NCBI RefSeq assembly: GCF_048066115.1
Contig: NZ_JBLTYX010000009.1
Coordinates: forward strand, 156,065 to 220,064
DNA from: Niveispirillum sp048066115
GTDB taxonomy: Bacteria > Pseudomonadota > Alphaproteobacteria > Azospirillales > Azospirillaceae
Length of the DNA stretch: 64,000 bases
Direction of reading: 5' to 3'
The position numbers and the translations under genes were made by a program. This document shows positions 55,200 to 63,601 of this stretch, one piece after another. A model generated the notes under the pieces. The model was not told the origin of the DNA. It saw only the letters and a program-made list of their open reading frames with translations, and searched no databases. Every line of letters begins with the position of its first letter. The first letter of the stretch is position 1.

Positions 55200-56510
55200 A
55201 TGACCACCGCCCTCGCGGCGCATGCCCTGTCGCGCTTCGGCTTCGGTGCCGGGCCCGGCGATCTGGACAAGGTGAAGTCCGACCCGCGCGGCTGGGTGGA
55301 GGCGCAGCTGGCCCCCCGGCCCCGGCCCGGCCCCCTGTCCGGCCATGAAGGCTCCGCCATCCGCGTCGCCGATTATCTGGCCGCCCGCAAGGCGAAGGGC
55401 GAGGCGGAGGAGATGGCCAAGAAACGGGCGCGCGAGCGTTACCGCGCCGATATCGCACTGCGCACCCGTCTGGCCGCCACCAGCGAGGCGCCGTTGCAGG
55501 AACGGCTGGTACAGTTCTGGTCCAACCATTTCACCATCTCCACCCAGCGCCCCGTCGTCGCCCCCCTGGGTCTGGCGTATGAGAACGAGGCCATCCGCCC
55601 CCACATTCTGGGCAGTTTCCGCGACATGGCGCGGTCCGCCATCCTGCACCCCGCCATGCTGATCTATCTGGACAATGCCCAGTCGATCGGCCCCGACAGC
55701 AAGGCCGGGCAGCGCCGCGACAAGGGCCTGAACGAGAATCTGGGGCGCGAGGCGCTGGAACTGCACCTGCTGGGCGTGGATGGCGGCTATCACCAGGATG
55801 ATGTCCGGGCCATGGCCCTGATCCTGACCGGCTGGACCCTGAACGAGGCGGACGGCACCGCCGATTTCATCGACCGCCGCCACCAGCCGGGCGAGAAGCT
55901 GATCCTGGGTCAGCGCATCCCCGATGGCGGCATGGCCGAGGCGCCGGCCGCCATCGACATGCTGTGCGCCCACCCCGCCACCGCCAACCATGTGGCCCGC
56001 AAGCTGGCCCGGCATTTCATCGCCGACGACCCGCCGCCGGCCGCCATGACCGCCCTGGCCAAAAGCTTCCGCGACAGCGGCGGCAATCTGGCCGCCGTCA
56101 CTCGCACCCTGGTCCGCCTGGATGCCGCCTGGGCGCAGCCGCTGGCCAAGATGCGCAGCCCCAATGATTTCGTCACCGCCACGCTCCGCGCCAGTGCCGT
56201 GGAAATCCCCGACGACAAGCTGGTGAACGCGCTCAGCCTGCTGGGCCAGATGCCGTTCGCCGCCCCCTCGCCCGCCGGCTGGACCGATGATGCCGCCGGC
56301 TGGACCGGGCCGGATGCCATCCTGCGCCGCATCGACTGGTCCCTGGCCTTCGGACAGCGGGTAGGGGCCAAGGTCGATGCCCGCCTGCTGCTGGATACCG
56401 CGCTCGGCGATCTGGCCGATGACGGTCTGCGCCAGGCCATCGCGCGTGCCCCCAGCCCGGCCGAGGCGCTGGGTCTGGCCCTGTCCTCCCCCGCCTTTCA
56501 ACGGAGGTGA
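55200..56510 (+). CDS. DUF1800 domain-containing protein
   Basis: A 436-residue protein of the DUF1800 family, usually encoded next to a DUF1501 protein as here. HALSRFGFGAGPGD is the typical start. LVQFWSNHFTIS, ILHPAMLIYLDNAQSI, NENLGREALELHLLGVDGGY and ALILTGWTL are family blocks. The family's role is unknown; it has been linked to exported, possibly surface-located assemblies. No clear signal peptide is present. The DUF1501 gene starts two bases after the stop with its ribosome site in the end of this gene, so the two are coupled. Confidence 0.92.
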   Translation: MTTALAAHALSRFGFGAGPGDLDKVKSDPRGWVEAQLAPRPRPGPLSGHEGSAIRVADYLAARKAKGEAEEMAKKRARERYRADIALRTRLAATSEAPLQERLVQFWSNHFTISTQRPVVAPLGLAYENEAIRPHILGSFRDMARSAILHPAMLIYLDNAQSIGPDSKAGQRRDKGLNENLGREALELHLLGVDGGYHQDDVRAMALILTGWTLNEADGTADFIDRRHQPGEKLILGQRIPDGGMAEAPAAIDMLCAHPATANHVARKLARHFIADDPPPAAMTALAKSFRDSGGNLAAVTRTLVRLDAAWAQPLAKMRSPNDFVTATLRASAVEIPDDKLVNALSLLGQMPFAAPSPAGWTDDAAGWTGPDAILRRIDWSLAFGQRVGAKVDARLLLDTALGDLADDGLRQAIARAPSPAEALGLALSSPAFQRR

Positions 56511-56512
56511 TC

Positions 56513-57700
56513 ATGCATCTGCATCGCCGTCACTTCATCGCCGCCGGGGGTGCCTGCCTCCTGGCCGCATCCGCCCCCCGTCTGTCGCTGGCCGCCGCCG
56601 GCACCGACCGGCGCCTGGTGCTGATCGTGCTGCGCGGGGCCATGGATGGCTTGGGCGCCGTCGTGCCCTATGCCGATCCCGACTATCGCGCCATCCGCGC
56701 CAACCTGGCCCTGGCCGAACCGGGGCAGGAGGGCGGGGTGCTGGACCTGGATGGCCGCTTCGGCCTGCATCCATCCCTGGCGCCGCTACATGAATGGTGG
56801 GGACAGAAACAGCTGCTGGCCGTGCAGGCCATCGCCACCCCCTATCGCGAACGCAGCCATTTCGACGCCCAGGACCTGCTGGATACCGGCGGCATCCGCG
56901 CCGGCGACGACACCGGCTGGCTGAACCGGGCGCTCGCCCGCCTGGATGGCGGCGGCAAGGGCCTGGGCCTGTCGCTGGGCCAGGGCGTGCCGCTGGTGCT
57001 GCGCGGGTCGGTGCCGGTGGCCAGCTGGGCACCCTCCCCCCTGCCGGAACCGACCATGGATTTCATGGACCGCGTCGCCGAGCTTTACGGCAAGGACCCC
57101 GTCCTGGGCCCGGCCCTGGCCGCCGGACTGGGTGTCGCCGACATGGCCGCCGGCATGGATGGCAACAAGAAGCGTGAGGGGGCCAAGGACCGGCTGATCC
57201 TGGCCGAAACCGCCGGCCGCATGCTGTCCGACCCCGCCGGCCCGCGCGTCGCCACCCTGGAACTGTCCGGTTGGGACACGCATGTCGGCCAGGGCACGAT
57301 CCAGGGCCGCCTGCCCAACGCCCTGGGTCAGCTGGCCGAAACCATGGTAACGCTCCGCAACGCCATGGCGGGTGTCTGGGACCGCACCCTGATCGCCGTG
57401 GTAACGGAATTCGGCCGTACCGTGCGGCCCAACGGCAATGGCGGTACCGACCATGGCACGGCCGGCGTTGCCCTGCTGGCCGGCGGTGCGGTGGAAGGCG
57501 GGCGCGTCCTGGGCGACTGGCCGGGCCTGCGCGAGGACAAGCTGTTCGAAGGCCGCGACCTGGCCCCCACTACCGACATGCGCGCCCTGCTGAAGGGCAT
57601 ATTGTCCGGCCATCTGGGCCTGGCCCCGGCGGAGATCGACAAACATATCTTCCCCGACGCCAAACAAGTGCGCGCATTGCCGGATTTGATCCGGGCCTGA
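56513..57700 (+). CDS. DUF1501 domain-containing protein with Tat-like signal
   Basis: A 395-residue protein that begins HLHRRHFIAAGGACLLAASA, a twin-arginine-type signal. The family pattern is clear: RRLVLIVLRGAMDGLGAVVP near the start, then RSHFDAQDLLDTG, ELSGWDTHVGQ, VTEFGRTVRPNGNGGTDHG and LLAGGAVEGG. These resemble alkaline-phosphatase/sulfatase-superfamily metal sites (Asp/His residues), so a hydrolase role is possible. The ATG at 56513 follows CGGAGGTGATC. It is the usual partner of the DUF1800 gene before it. Confidence 0.92.
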   Translation: MHLHRRHFIAAGGACLLAASAPRLSLAAAGTDRRLVLIVLRGAMDGLGAVVPYADPDYRAIRANLALAEPGQEGGVLDLDGRFGLHPSLAPLHEWWGQKQLLAVQAIATPYRERSHFDAQDLLDTGGIRAGDDTGWLNRALARLDGGGKGLGLSLGQGVPLVLRGSVPVASWAPSPLPEPTMDFMDRVAELYGKDPVLGPALAAGLGVADMAAGMDGNKKREGAKDRLILAETAGRMLSDPAGPRVATLELSGWDTHVGQGTIQGRLPNALGQLAETMVTLRNAMAGVWDRTLIAVVTEFGRTVRPNGNGGTDHGTAGVALLAGGAVEGGRVLGDWPGLREDKLFEGRDLAPTTDMRALLKGILSGHLGLAPAEIDKHIFPDAKQVRALPDLIRA

Positions 57701-57748
57701 CGGGCAGGCTATGATGGGCCCGACCGTCAATGCCGGACCCTGGCCCTC

Positions 57749-58876
57749 ATGACCCACACGCCCCCCGCCGCCGATGCCGTCAGCGACTGGACCGACGTCT
57801 ATTTCCAGCGCACCCGCGCCATCGTGGAAAAGTTCGGCGACCAGCCCGTCACCTATGCCGTGTTCATGCGCCGGCCCGTGGTCTTCGCACCCCGGCTGGC
57901 GCTGGACTGGCTGCGGGCTGTCGCGGCCGAACGCGGCTTCACGCCCGACATCCAGCTGAATTACGAGGAAACCAAGTGGGTCGGTGCCGGTGAGCCGATG
58001 ATGTGGATCACTGGCCCGTTCAGCCAACTGGTGGAACTGGAAACCCTGTTCCTGATGAAGCTGGGCCCTGCCTGCGTGGCCGCCTACAACGCCTATATGA
58101 TGTGCGCCGGCCTGCCCAAGGTGGCGTTCCTGGCCATGGATGCCCGCCATTGTGCCGGCACGGAAATGGCGGAGATCATGGCCTATGCCGCCTCGGTCGG
58201 CTCGTCCCGCGCAAGGCGGCGCGACGGGGCCGTCGGCTTCGTCGGCAATGCCACCGACGCCACAGCGCATTATTTCGGCCGCGACAAGGGGCTGGGCACC
58301 ATGCCCCATGCCCTGATCGGTTATGCCGGCTCCACCGTCCGCGCGGCGGAAATGTATGCCGAAACCTTCCCCGGCCAGCCGATGACCGTGCTGGTCGATT
58401 ATTTCGGGCGGGAGGTGACGGACGCGCTGGCCGTCTGCCGCCGCTTCCCCGACATGGCGGGGGCCGGCGACCTCAGCTTGCGCATCGACACACCCGGCGG
58501 CCGCTTCATGGAAGGGCTGGACCCGCCCAGCAGCTACGCCGTGCTGGACCGCCACGCGCCCGCCAGCATCCGCGGCTACCGCGACGAAACCGAACTGCGC
58601 CACCTGATCGGCGCCGGCGTGTCGGCCGCCGCCATCCACTTCTTGCGCGAAAAACTGGACGAAGCCGGCTTCGCCCGGGTCCGCATCGTGGCCTCCAGCG
58701 GCTTCTCCCCGGAGAAATGCCGCGTCATGGCCGACGCCAAGGCCCCGATCGATGTGGTCGGCACCGGCAGCTACCTGCCCGACAAATGGGCCGAAACCTA
58801 CGCCACCGCCGACATCGTCGAATATGGCGGGGTGAAGCGGGTGAAGGTGGGCCGCGAGTTCCTGTTGCGGCGGTAA
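57749..58876 (+). CDS. Nicotinate phosphoribosyltransferase-like enzyme
   Basis: A 375-residue protein of the type II phosphoribosyltransferase (NAPRTase/QAPRTase) fold that joins nicotinate with PRPP in NAD salvage. Seen are a start DWTDVYFQRTRAIVEKFG and the substrate region LMKLGPACVAAYNAYMM. DARHCAGTEMAEIMAYAASV lies near residue 135, and TMPHALIGYAG carries the PRTase His. LVDYFGREVTDAL follows. SSGFSPEKCRVM and DVVGTGSYLPD fit the phosphate-binding strands. A shorter, archaeal/Rhodospirillales-like variant rather than the E. coli PncB form. It stands alone after the DUF1501 gene. Confidence 0.85.
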   Translation: MTHTPPAADAVSDWTDVYFQRTRAIVEKFGDQPVTYAVFMRRPVVFAPRLALDWLRAVAAERGFTPDIQLNYEETKWVGAGEPMMWITGPFSQLVELETLFLMKLGPACVAAYNAYMMCAGLPKVAFLAMDARHCAGTEMAEIMAYAASVGSSRARRRDGAVGFVGNATDATAHYFGRDKGLGTMPHALIGYAGSTVRAAEMYAETFPGQPMTVLVDYFGREVTDALAVCRRFPDMAGAGDLSLRIDTPGGRFMEGLDPPSSYAVLDRHAPASIRGYRDETELRHLIGAGVSAAAIHFLREKLDEAGFARVRIVASSGFSPEKCRVMADAKAPIDVVGTGSYLPDKWAETYATADIVEYGGVKRVKVGREFLLRR

Positions 58877-59010
58877 GATTTGAGATTAACTCAGGCCGGC
58901 CTGGGCTTTTTAATGAGACGCCATCTTGTCCTCACATCACCAGGAAGTAGTTGGAATTCTATAATTTTAGCTATATTTATTCCATTCTCAGATGTTAATC
59001 GAGGTAAGTT

Positions 59011-59523
59011 ATGCCTTTTCCGTGGCCAACCGGTCGTTACGAAACCATTCAGTACGAAATGCATCACTTATCCTCAATAAACAGAGTAATAAAGGATTCA
59101 AGAGGGCAAAAAAGACAGGTGATTTTTCATTTCGGATATCACTGTTTTACGGATTCCAAAAAGACATTGGATTTTCGGCATCGATTTTCGGATCCAGACT
59201 CCCCTGGTGAAGAAAGAGTTTTTTGTCCAAAGCGTTGGCTTCTGTCGAGAGATTTGAAAAAGAAATTGGAAACCGATGTCAGTAAAATTGACATAGAATA
59301 TATCGACGGCGATCAATGGGTCTGGAATCATCAGATAGATGGTATCAATAAGCCATATTGTGTGTTCTTTAGGTTTGGAACGACCCAGCCGCGCCTTCCT
59401 ATTCAAATTGACGTAGTATCAGCTTACGTCCGCAGTGGAGGTCGTGTTAGCGGGGCCGACAAAGACCGGTTTATTGCCATTCTTGCAAGAGAATGTGGGA
59501 TCGACGGCGCTCTCGTCTCTTAA
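59011..59523 (+). CDS. AT-rich orphan protein, unknown function
   Basis: A 170-residue protein without a family I know. Codon use is AT-rich, in contrast to both neighbours, which suggests recent gain. The site GAGGTAAG precedes the ATG. The protein is beta-rich and aromatic (RQVIFHFGYHCFTDSKKTLD, DGDQWVWNHQIDG, YCVFFRFGTTQPRLPIQIDV) and ends in a short helix (DKDRFIAILARECGID). There is no signal peptide or membrane segment. A hairpin, AGGCCGGGC/GCCCGGCCT (59532-59558), follows the stop. It lies alone between the phosphoribosyltransferase and the autotransporter genes. Confidence 0.7.
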   Translation: MPFPWPTGRYETIQYEMHHLSSINRVIKDSRGQKRQVIFHFGYHCFTDSKKTLDFRHRFSDPDSPGEERVFCPKRWLLSRDLKKKLETDVSKIDIEYIDGDQWVWNHQIDGINKPYCVFFRFGTTQPRLPIQIDVVSAYVRSGGRVSGADKDRFIAILARECGIDGALVS

Positions 59524-59845
59524 AAAGGAGGAGGCCGGGCATCGTTCCAGCCCGGCCTACCCACCTTACTACCTGCGTCACGCAAGGCTGACAGTCGCCT
59601 GTCTCAGGGCACCAGTTGACCCCACGAATAAACGAGAGGTGCGCTTCCCAGGTGCACAATTATGTAACACCATTCCCCTGCCAATGTCAATCCCTAATGA
59701 AATCTCGTATAAAACAAAGAACAAAAAATATCTAAAAAAGAAAATTTAACAAGGGGCCAAAGAATTTGGCCCCTTGTTAGTATGTTGTTTTTATGGACGC
59801 CGATCATGCAGTCAATAATAGGTCACCTTATCATCCACCAATGCA
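59524..59845. other. Gap with terminators, no gene
   Basis: This 322-bp stretch is AT-rich toward its right end. It contains the hairpin 59532-59558 and the strong terminator 59748-59778. A frame across it is open but lacks protein-like character. Confidence 0.6.
59748..59778 (-). terminator. Strong bidirectional terminator
   Basis: AACAAGGGGCCAAA (59748-59761) pairs perfectly with TTTGGCCCCTTGTT (59765-59778). It has T-rich runs on both sides (TTAAATTTTC on the minus side, TTGTTTTT on the plus side). It ends the autotransporter gene. Confidence 0.9.
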
Positions 59846-62344
59846 TCAGAACCCGACGCGCAGGCCCACACCCAGCGTATAGTCCGGCTTGTCATCCTCC
59901 ACGAACAGCGTATCGCCATTCACATACAGGCCGGCATTGTCGCTGACGGCAACGGCCAGGCCCAGACCGGCGCGGAACCCGTCACCCTGCGGGTCGGGCA
60001 GGATGGCGGTGTTGCGGCCCAGCGGGCTTTCACGGCGGTTGGACAGCACGGTGGTGTAGGTCTGGCCATCATCCTTGATCAGGTCTTCCTGATACCCGAA
60101 CCGCAGTTCCGGCACCGCCACGCGGCCATTGCCCAGGTCGATGCTGGTCGACACCTGCCCACCGACATTCATCAAGAGCTGCTGTTCGGCCAGCTTGGAA
60201 TGATCCAGGTTCAGGTGCAGCGCCCCCGTCTCGCTCCAGGCATCCAGCTCGACCCGGTTATAGTCGAAGCTGACAATGGGGCCATAGCGCAGGGAACCCG
60301 CCGTGGCGACGGAACCGAACTCCACCCCGACATGGTGCCCCTCGCCGTCGGTCTCGCCATTGGCGGTCAGGTTGTAGGCCAGCGTGTTGCGGCTTATATC
60401 CTCCACCGACAGGTCGGTATAGCGGTAGCTGGCATCGGCATAGAAACCGCCCGGCAGCGCGACGGTGGCATAGGGACCAACCGACCAGGCCTTGACCTTG
60501 GTGCCGCCCAGCGCGCCGAAATCGCTGTCCGTATCGGCATAGCCCAGGGCCAGACCGATGCGCACGGTGCCGGAGATCGCATAATCGCCAGCCACGCCCG
60601 CCGACCAGCTTTCCGGCTTGGACAGGCGCTTGCCATCCTGGTCATCCTCGGCGAAGGCCGACCAGTTGCCACCGGCCGCCAGTTCGAAACTGCCTTCCGA
60701 CCTTTTGGCCAGACCGGCACGGATGGCCTGGGTCCGCCCCGTCAGGTCCGACGATGCCGCCGCCTGCGCCGCCAGCGCGGTCTCCCCCAGCGCCTGCCCG
60801 ATGGCCGGCCCGGTCAGCGCCTGGCTTTCCGTGGCCAGCGGATCGACATAGGTGGGCAGGGTCAGGCGATAGGCCAGCAGCATCGTGTCGCTGTTGACGC
60901 CCGATGCATCCTTGTAGGGCGCACCCACCTGGAACCCGTCCTGGGTGACGAAATCATTGTCATTGCCCACGAACAGGAAGAAATCATCCAGCCTGGCCGC
61001 GTCCAGGGCCGGCACCAGCGACAGCGCCTCCCACTTTTCCGCCAGGCAGGAATTGGGGCAGTTCGGATTGTTGCTGGCACCATTGGTCAGGCCGAACCTG
61101 GCCAGCTGGGCGACATCGTTCACATTCACGAAGCTGGCGAACTGCACCGGCTTGATATCGGCGACCAGCACGCCCTTGGGCGCGATGGAGGTGCCGGTAT
61201 CATAGGCGGTGCCGGCGATGTTGGTGGCGCCGGTGATGTCGATCAGGTCGATCTGGCGGTAGAAGCTGGTGGGGCTGCTGTTGGGCGTGGCCAGCGCGCC
61301 ATAGCCGTTGCCGTCGCGCGACAGCAGCAGGAACTGGGTATTGTTCAGTGCCAGCAGTTCCGACTGCGCCGCCACGCGGTTCAGGGCGCCGCCGGGGGTG
61401 CCGTTGACGTTGAACATCGGCAGCTGGATGACATATTCGCCCTTCAGCACCGGGGCGGCACTGTTGGAGATGTCATAGGCGAACAGGCGGGTGTTGCGAC
61501 GCGTCGTGGCCGTGCTGGCGATATCCAGGTCCTGGACATTGGCCGATTGCAGCGCCACCCATAGGGTCTTGCCGTCCGGCGACATGGACAGGCCTTCCAG
61601 GCCCTGGTTGTTCTGGCGGCCCCGCGTCGGGTTGACCGGGGTGGCCTCCGTCGCGCCATAGTTCAGCGACCCGTTGCGCAGCGGCAGGAAGCTGGCCGGC
61701 GGCGCGATGGCGGACAGCAATTTACCGTCGCGGGTGAAATGATAGATGTAGGGGCCATATTCATCGCTGACCCAAATGCTGCCGTCGGGCGCCAGCGCGA
61801 ACCCTTCGGAATCCAGCGCCAGACGGCCGGTACCGGTCAGCGGCATGTTGGGAAACCCGTTCGCCGCCGGGCGATAAGTCAGGCCCGTACCCGTGCTGGC
61901 CGGGTCCAGGCCGCTGAAGAAGCCGCCCTTGTCGTCGGTGAACTGGATCGTGTCCACCAGCTTCATGCCGATCTGGGTCTGCGGTGCCGTGCCCGTGCCC
62001 GTATAGGGATTGAAGGTCAGCGACAGGACATTGTAGCGCGGGATGTAATTGGTGGTGCTGGCGACATTGTAGCCGCGGTCAGGCAGCGCATAGAGCGTGC
62101 CGGCATAGGACCCGTCGGCATTGCGGTGCCAGGAGCGCAGGTCGATGGCCATGGCCGACATCGACCCGACAGTCTCACCGAACTTGTCGCGTGTATTGGA
62201 CGCCAGACGCCCCACGCCCTGCAGGCCCTGGTTGGTGAAGGTGGTGCCGTTCAGGGTGACGCTGGTCGCCGATTGCGCCAGCGCCGGCAGCGTACCCAGG
62301 CAAAGCGCGCTGGCCAACAGCGCGCCGCGGAACGATTGTTTCAT
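59846..62344 (-). CDS. Phytase-like esterase autotransporter
   Basis: An 832-residue outer-membrane protein. A signal peptide (ALLASALCLGTLPALAQ) is followed by a passenger of the 'esterase-like activity of phytase' type (about 40-500). Blocks seen are LYALPDRGYNVASTTN, LDSEGFALAPDGSIWVSDEY, NQGLEGLSMSPDGKTLWVAL and AEKWEALSLVPAL. These suit a beta-propeller. The C-terminal ~280 residues form an autotransporter beta-barrel (type V secretion), with alternating strands and the final Phe in LGVGLRVGF that guides BAM assembly. The substrate is unknown. It may release phosphate from organic esters at the cell surface. Followed by a strong terminator. Confidence 0.88.
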   Translation of the reverse strand: MKQSFRGALLASALCLGTLPALAQSATSVTLNGTTFTNQGLQGVGRLASNTRDKFGETVGSMSAMAIDLRSWHRNADGSYAGTLYALPDRGYNVASTTNYIPRYNVLSLTFNPYTGTGTAPQTQIGMKLVDTIQFTDDKGGFFSGLDPASTGTGLTYRPAANGFPNMPLTGTGRLALDSEGFALAPDGSIWVSDEYGPYIYHFTRDGKLLSAIAPPASFLPLRNGSLNYGATEATPVNPTRGRQNNQGLEGLSMSPDGKTLWVALQSANVQDLDIASTATTRRNTRLFAYDISNSAAPVLKGEYVIQLPMFNVNGTPGGALNRVAAQSELLALNNTQFLLLSRDGNGYGALATPNSSPTSFYRQIDLIDITGATNIAGTAYDTGTSIAPKGVLVADIKPVQFASFVNVNDVAQLARFGLTNGASNNPNCPNSCLAEKWEALSLVPALDAARLDDFFLFVGNDNDFVTQDGFQVGAPYKDASGVNSDTMLLAYRLTLPTYVDPLATESQALTGPAIGQALGETALAAQAAASSDLTGRTQAIRAGLAKRSEGSFELAAGGNWSAFAEDDQDGKRLSKPESWSAGVAGDYAISGTVRIGLALGYADTDSDFGALGGTKVKAWSVGPYATVALPGGFYADASYRYTDLSVEDISRNTLAYNLTANGETDGEGHHVGVEFGSVATAGSLRYGPIVSFDYNRVELDAWSETGALHLNLDHSKLAEQQLLMNVGGQVSTSIDLGNGRVAVPELRFGYQEDLIKDDGQTYTTVLSNRRESPLGRNTAILPDPQGDGFRAGLGLAVAVSDNAGLYVNGDTLFVEDDKPDYTLGVGLRVGF

Positions 62345-62576
62345 GATGCCCCCCGGAAGATTTAAACTTCAATCGGGGGCTGATACCGGGCGGCGATGAC
62401 AGTAAAGTTGCGGTTTGGGCGACAGAATTATTGCTGTCCGGGGATACGGAACTGAAAAATCCAGGTAAATGCAGGGCTTTCGGCGCAGCATATACAGTTC
62501 TGCATGCGCGCCATGATCCAGTTGAGAGATGGCGTCACAATTTCAGCGTATATGATTGTTTTTTCGGCGCGGCAGC

Positions 62577-63416
62577 TCAGAACTTCAGCCGCGTCGCCAG
62601 CTTCAGGGCCGTGCCGCCCTGCCCGTCCCAGCTCATATCGGCATTCAGCTTCATCCGGTCGATGCGGATCAGCGGGAACGGCGCCTCCAGCCCGACGCTG
62701 CCTCCGGTATCGGCGACCTGCGCCTTCACCGCCGACAGGCCGGTCAGGTCGGCCACCAGGCTGCCGTTGCGCGGCCGGTATTCCATGCCCAGATTGGGGC
62801 CCGCATCCGCCGTCCCCAGCGCCACCATGCCGGCCGTCAGGCGCCAGCCCGTCTGGCCGCTGGCGCACGCACTGCCCCAACTGCCCTGCACACTGCCCGA
62901 CAGGGCGCCGAAACCGCCGGCCACGTCGCCCGACAGGCTGTTGGGCAGCAACGTCTGATCACAGCCGCGCGACAGGCGCAGCGTCTGGCGCATGCCCTCC
63001 GTCCCCATGCGCATGCCGACCTTGCTGTCCAGCCCCAGCGCCTTCAACTGCGCATCGGCCTTCAGCCCCGCCGCCTGGAACGCACGCGGATCGGCGGCGA
63101 CACGGATAGGCGAAGACCCGGCAACGGCCGGCGTACCGCCCGTGAACCGGGCCAGCGCCCCGTCATAGATCCGTCCGATCCAGTCGGTCAGGGTGGCCAT
63201 CATCGCCTTGCGCCCCTCCACCGGATCTGACGCCATCAAGGGCGCCTCCGTCACGGTGGCGGCGGGTGCGGTGGGCAGCGGCCCGACATATTGCGTGGAC
63301 GGGGCGGCGACATTGTTGAAGCGGATGGCGAAGATCGTCGGCTGCGGCGTCTCGGCCAGGGCCGGCACGGCGGAGAGCAGCGACAGCGCCGCCAACAGAC
63401 CTTTCCGCGTCCCCAT
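62577..63416 (-). CDS. Exported protein of unknown function
   Basis: A 279-residue protein with a signal peptide (MGTRKGLLAALSLLSAVPAL, cleavage near ALAE). The middle is helical; the C-terminal ~130 residues alternate hydrophilic and hydrophobic residues, as in a small beta-barrel or lipid-binding fold (GWRLTAGMVALG, GSLVADLTGLSAVKAQVADT). It ends TALKLATRLKF with a terminal Phe, so outer-membrane insertion is possible. It lies upstream of the autotransporter gene in the same direction, with a 232-bp gap. No family is recognised. Confidence 0.7.
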   Translation of the reverse strand: MGTRKGLLAALSLLSAVPALAETPQPTIFAIRFNNVAAPSTQYVGPLPTAPAATVTEAPLMASDPVEGRKAMMATLTDWIGRIYDGALARFTGGTPAVAGSSPIRVAADPRAFQAAGLKADAQLKALGLDSKVGMRMGTEGMRQTLRLSRGCDQTLLPNSLSGDVAGGFGALSGSVQGSWGSACASGQTGWRLTAGMVALGTADAGPNLGMEYRPRNGSLVADLTGLSAVKAQVADTGGSVGLEAPFPLIRIDRMKLNADMSWDGQGGTALKLATRLKF

Positions 63417-63601
63417 CCGTCCCTCCCCCCAATAGATGCACGAGCCTACCAGACCGATCCGGCAACAGGCTGTGACTTCCGACCCGCCTCATGGAACATT
63501 TGATTAATATGATAATAAGGCGGAAACGCGGCAGCGCAACAGATTATGGGAAATGTTTTACGTTTCCGAATGCTCCACACCCGATTCCGACTTTCGGACG
63601 G

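Noticed and set aside
56786..58639. A 617-codon minus-strand frame across the DUF1501 and phosphoribosyltransferase genes
   Set aside because: It spans two clear plus-strand genes and their gap, and has no protein-like character.
59435..59749. A 104-codon frame after the AT-rich orphan gene
   Set aside because: It overlaps the orphan gene in another frame, runs through a hairpin and ends in a Lys-rich AT tail; no start site is visible.
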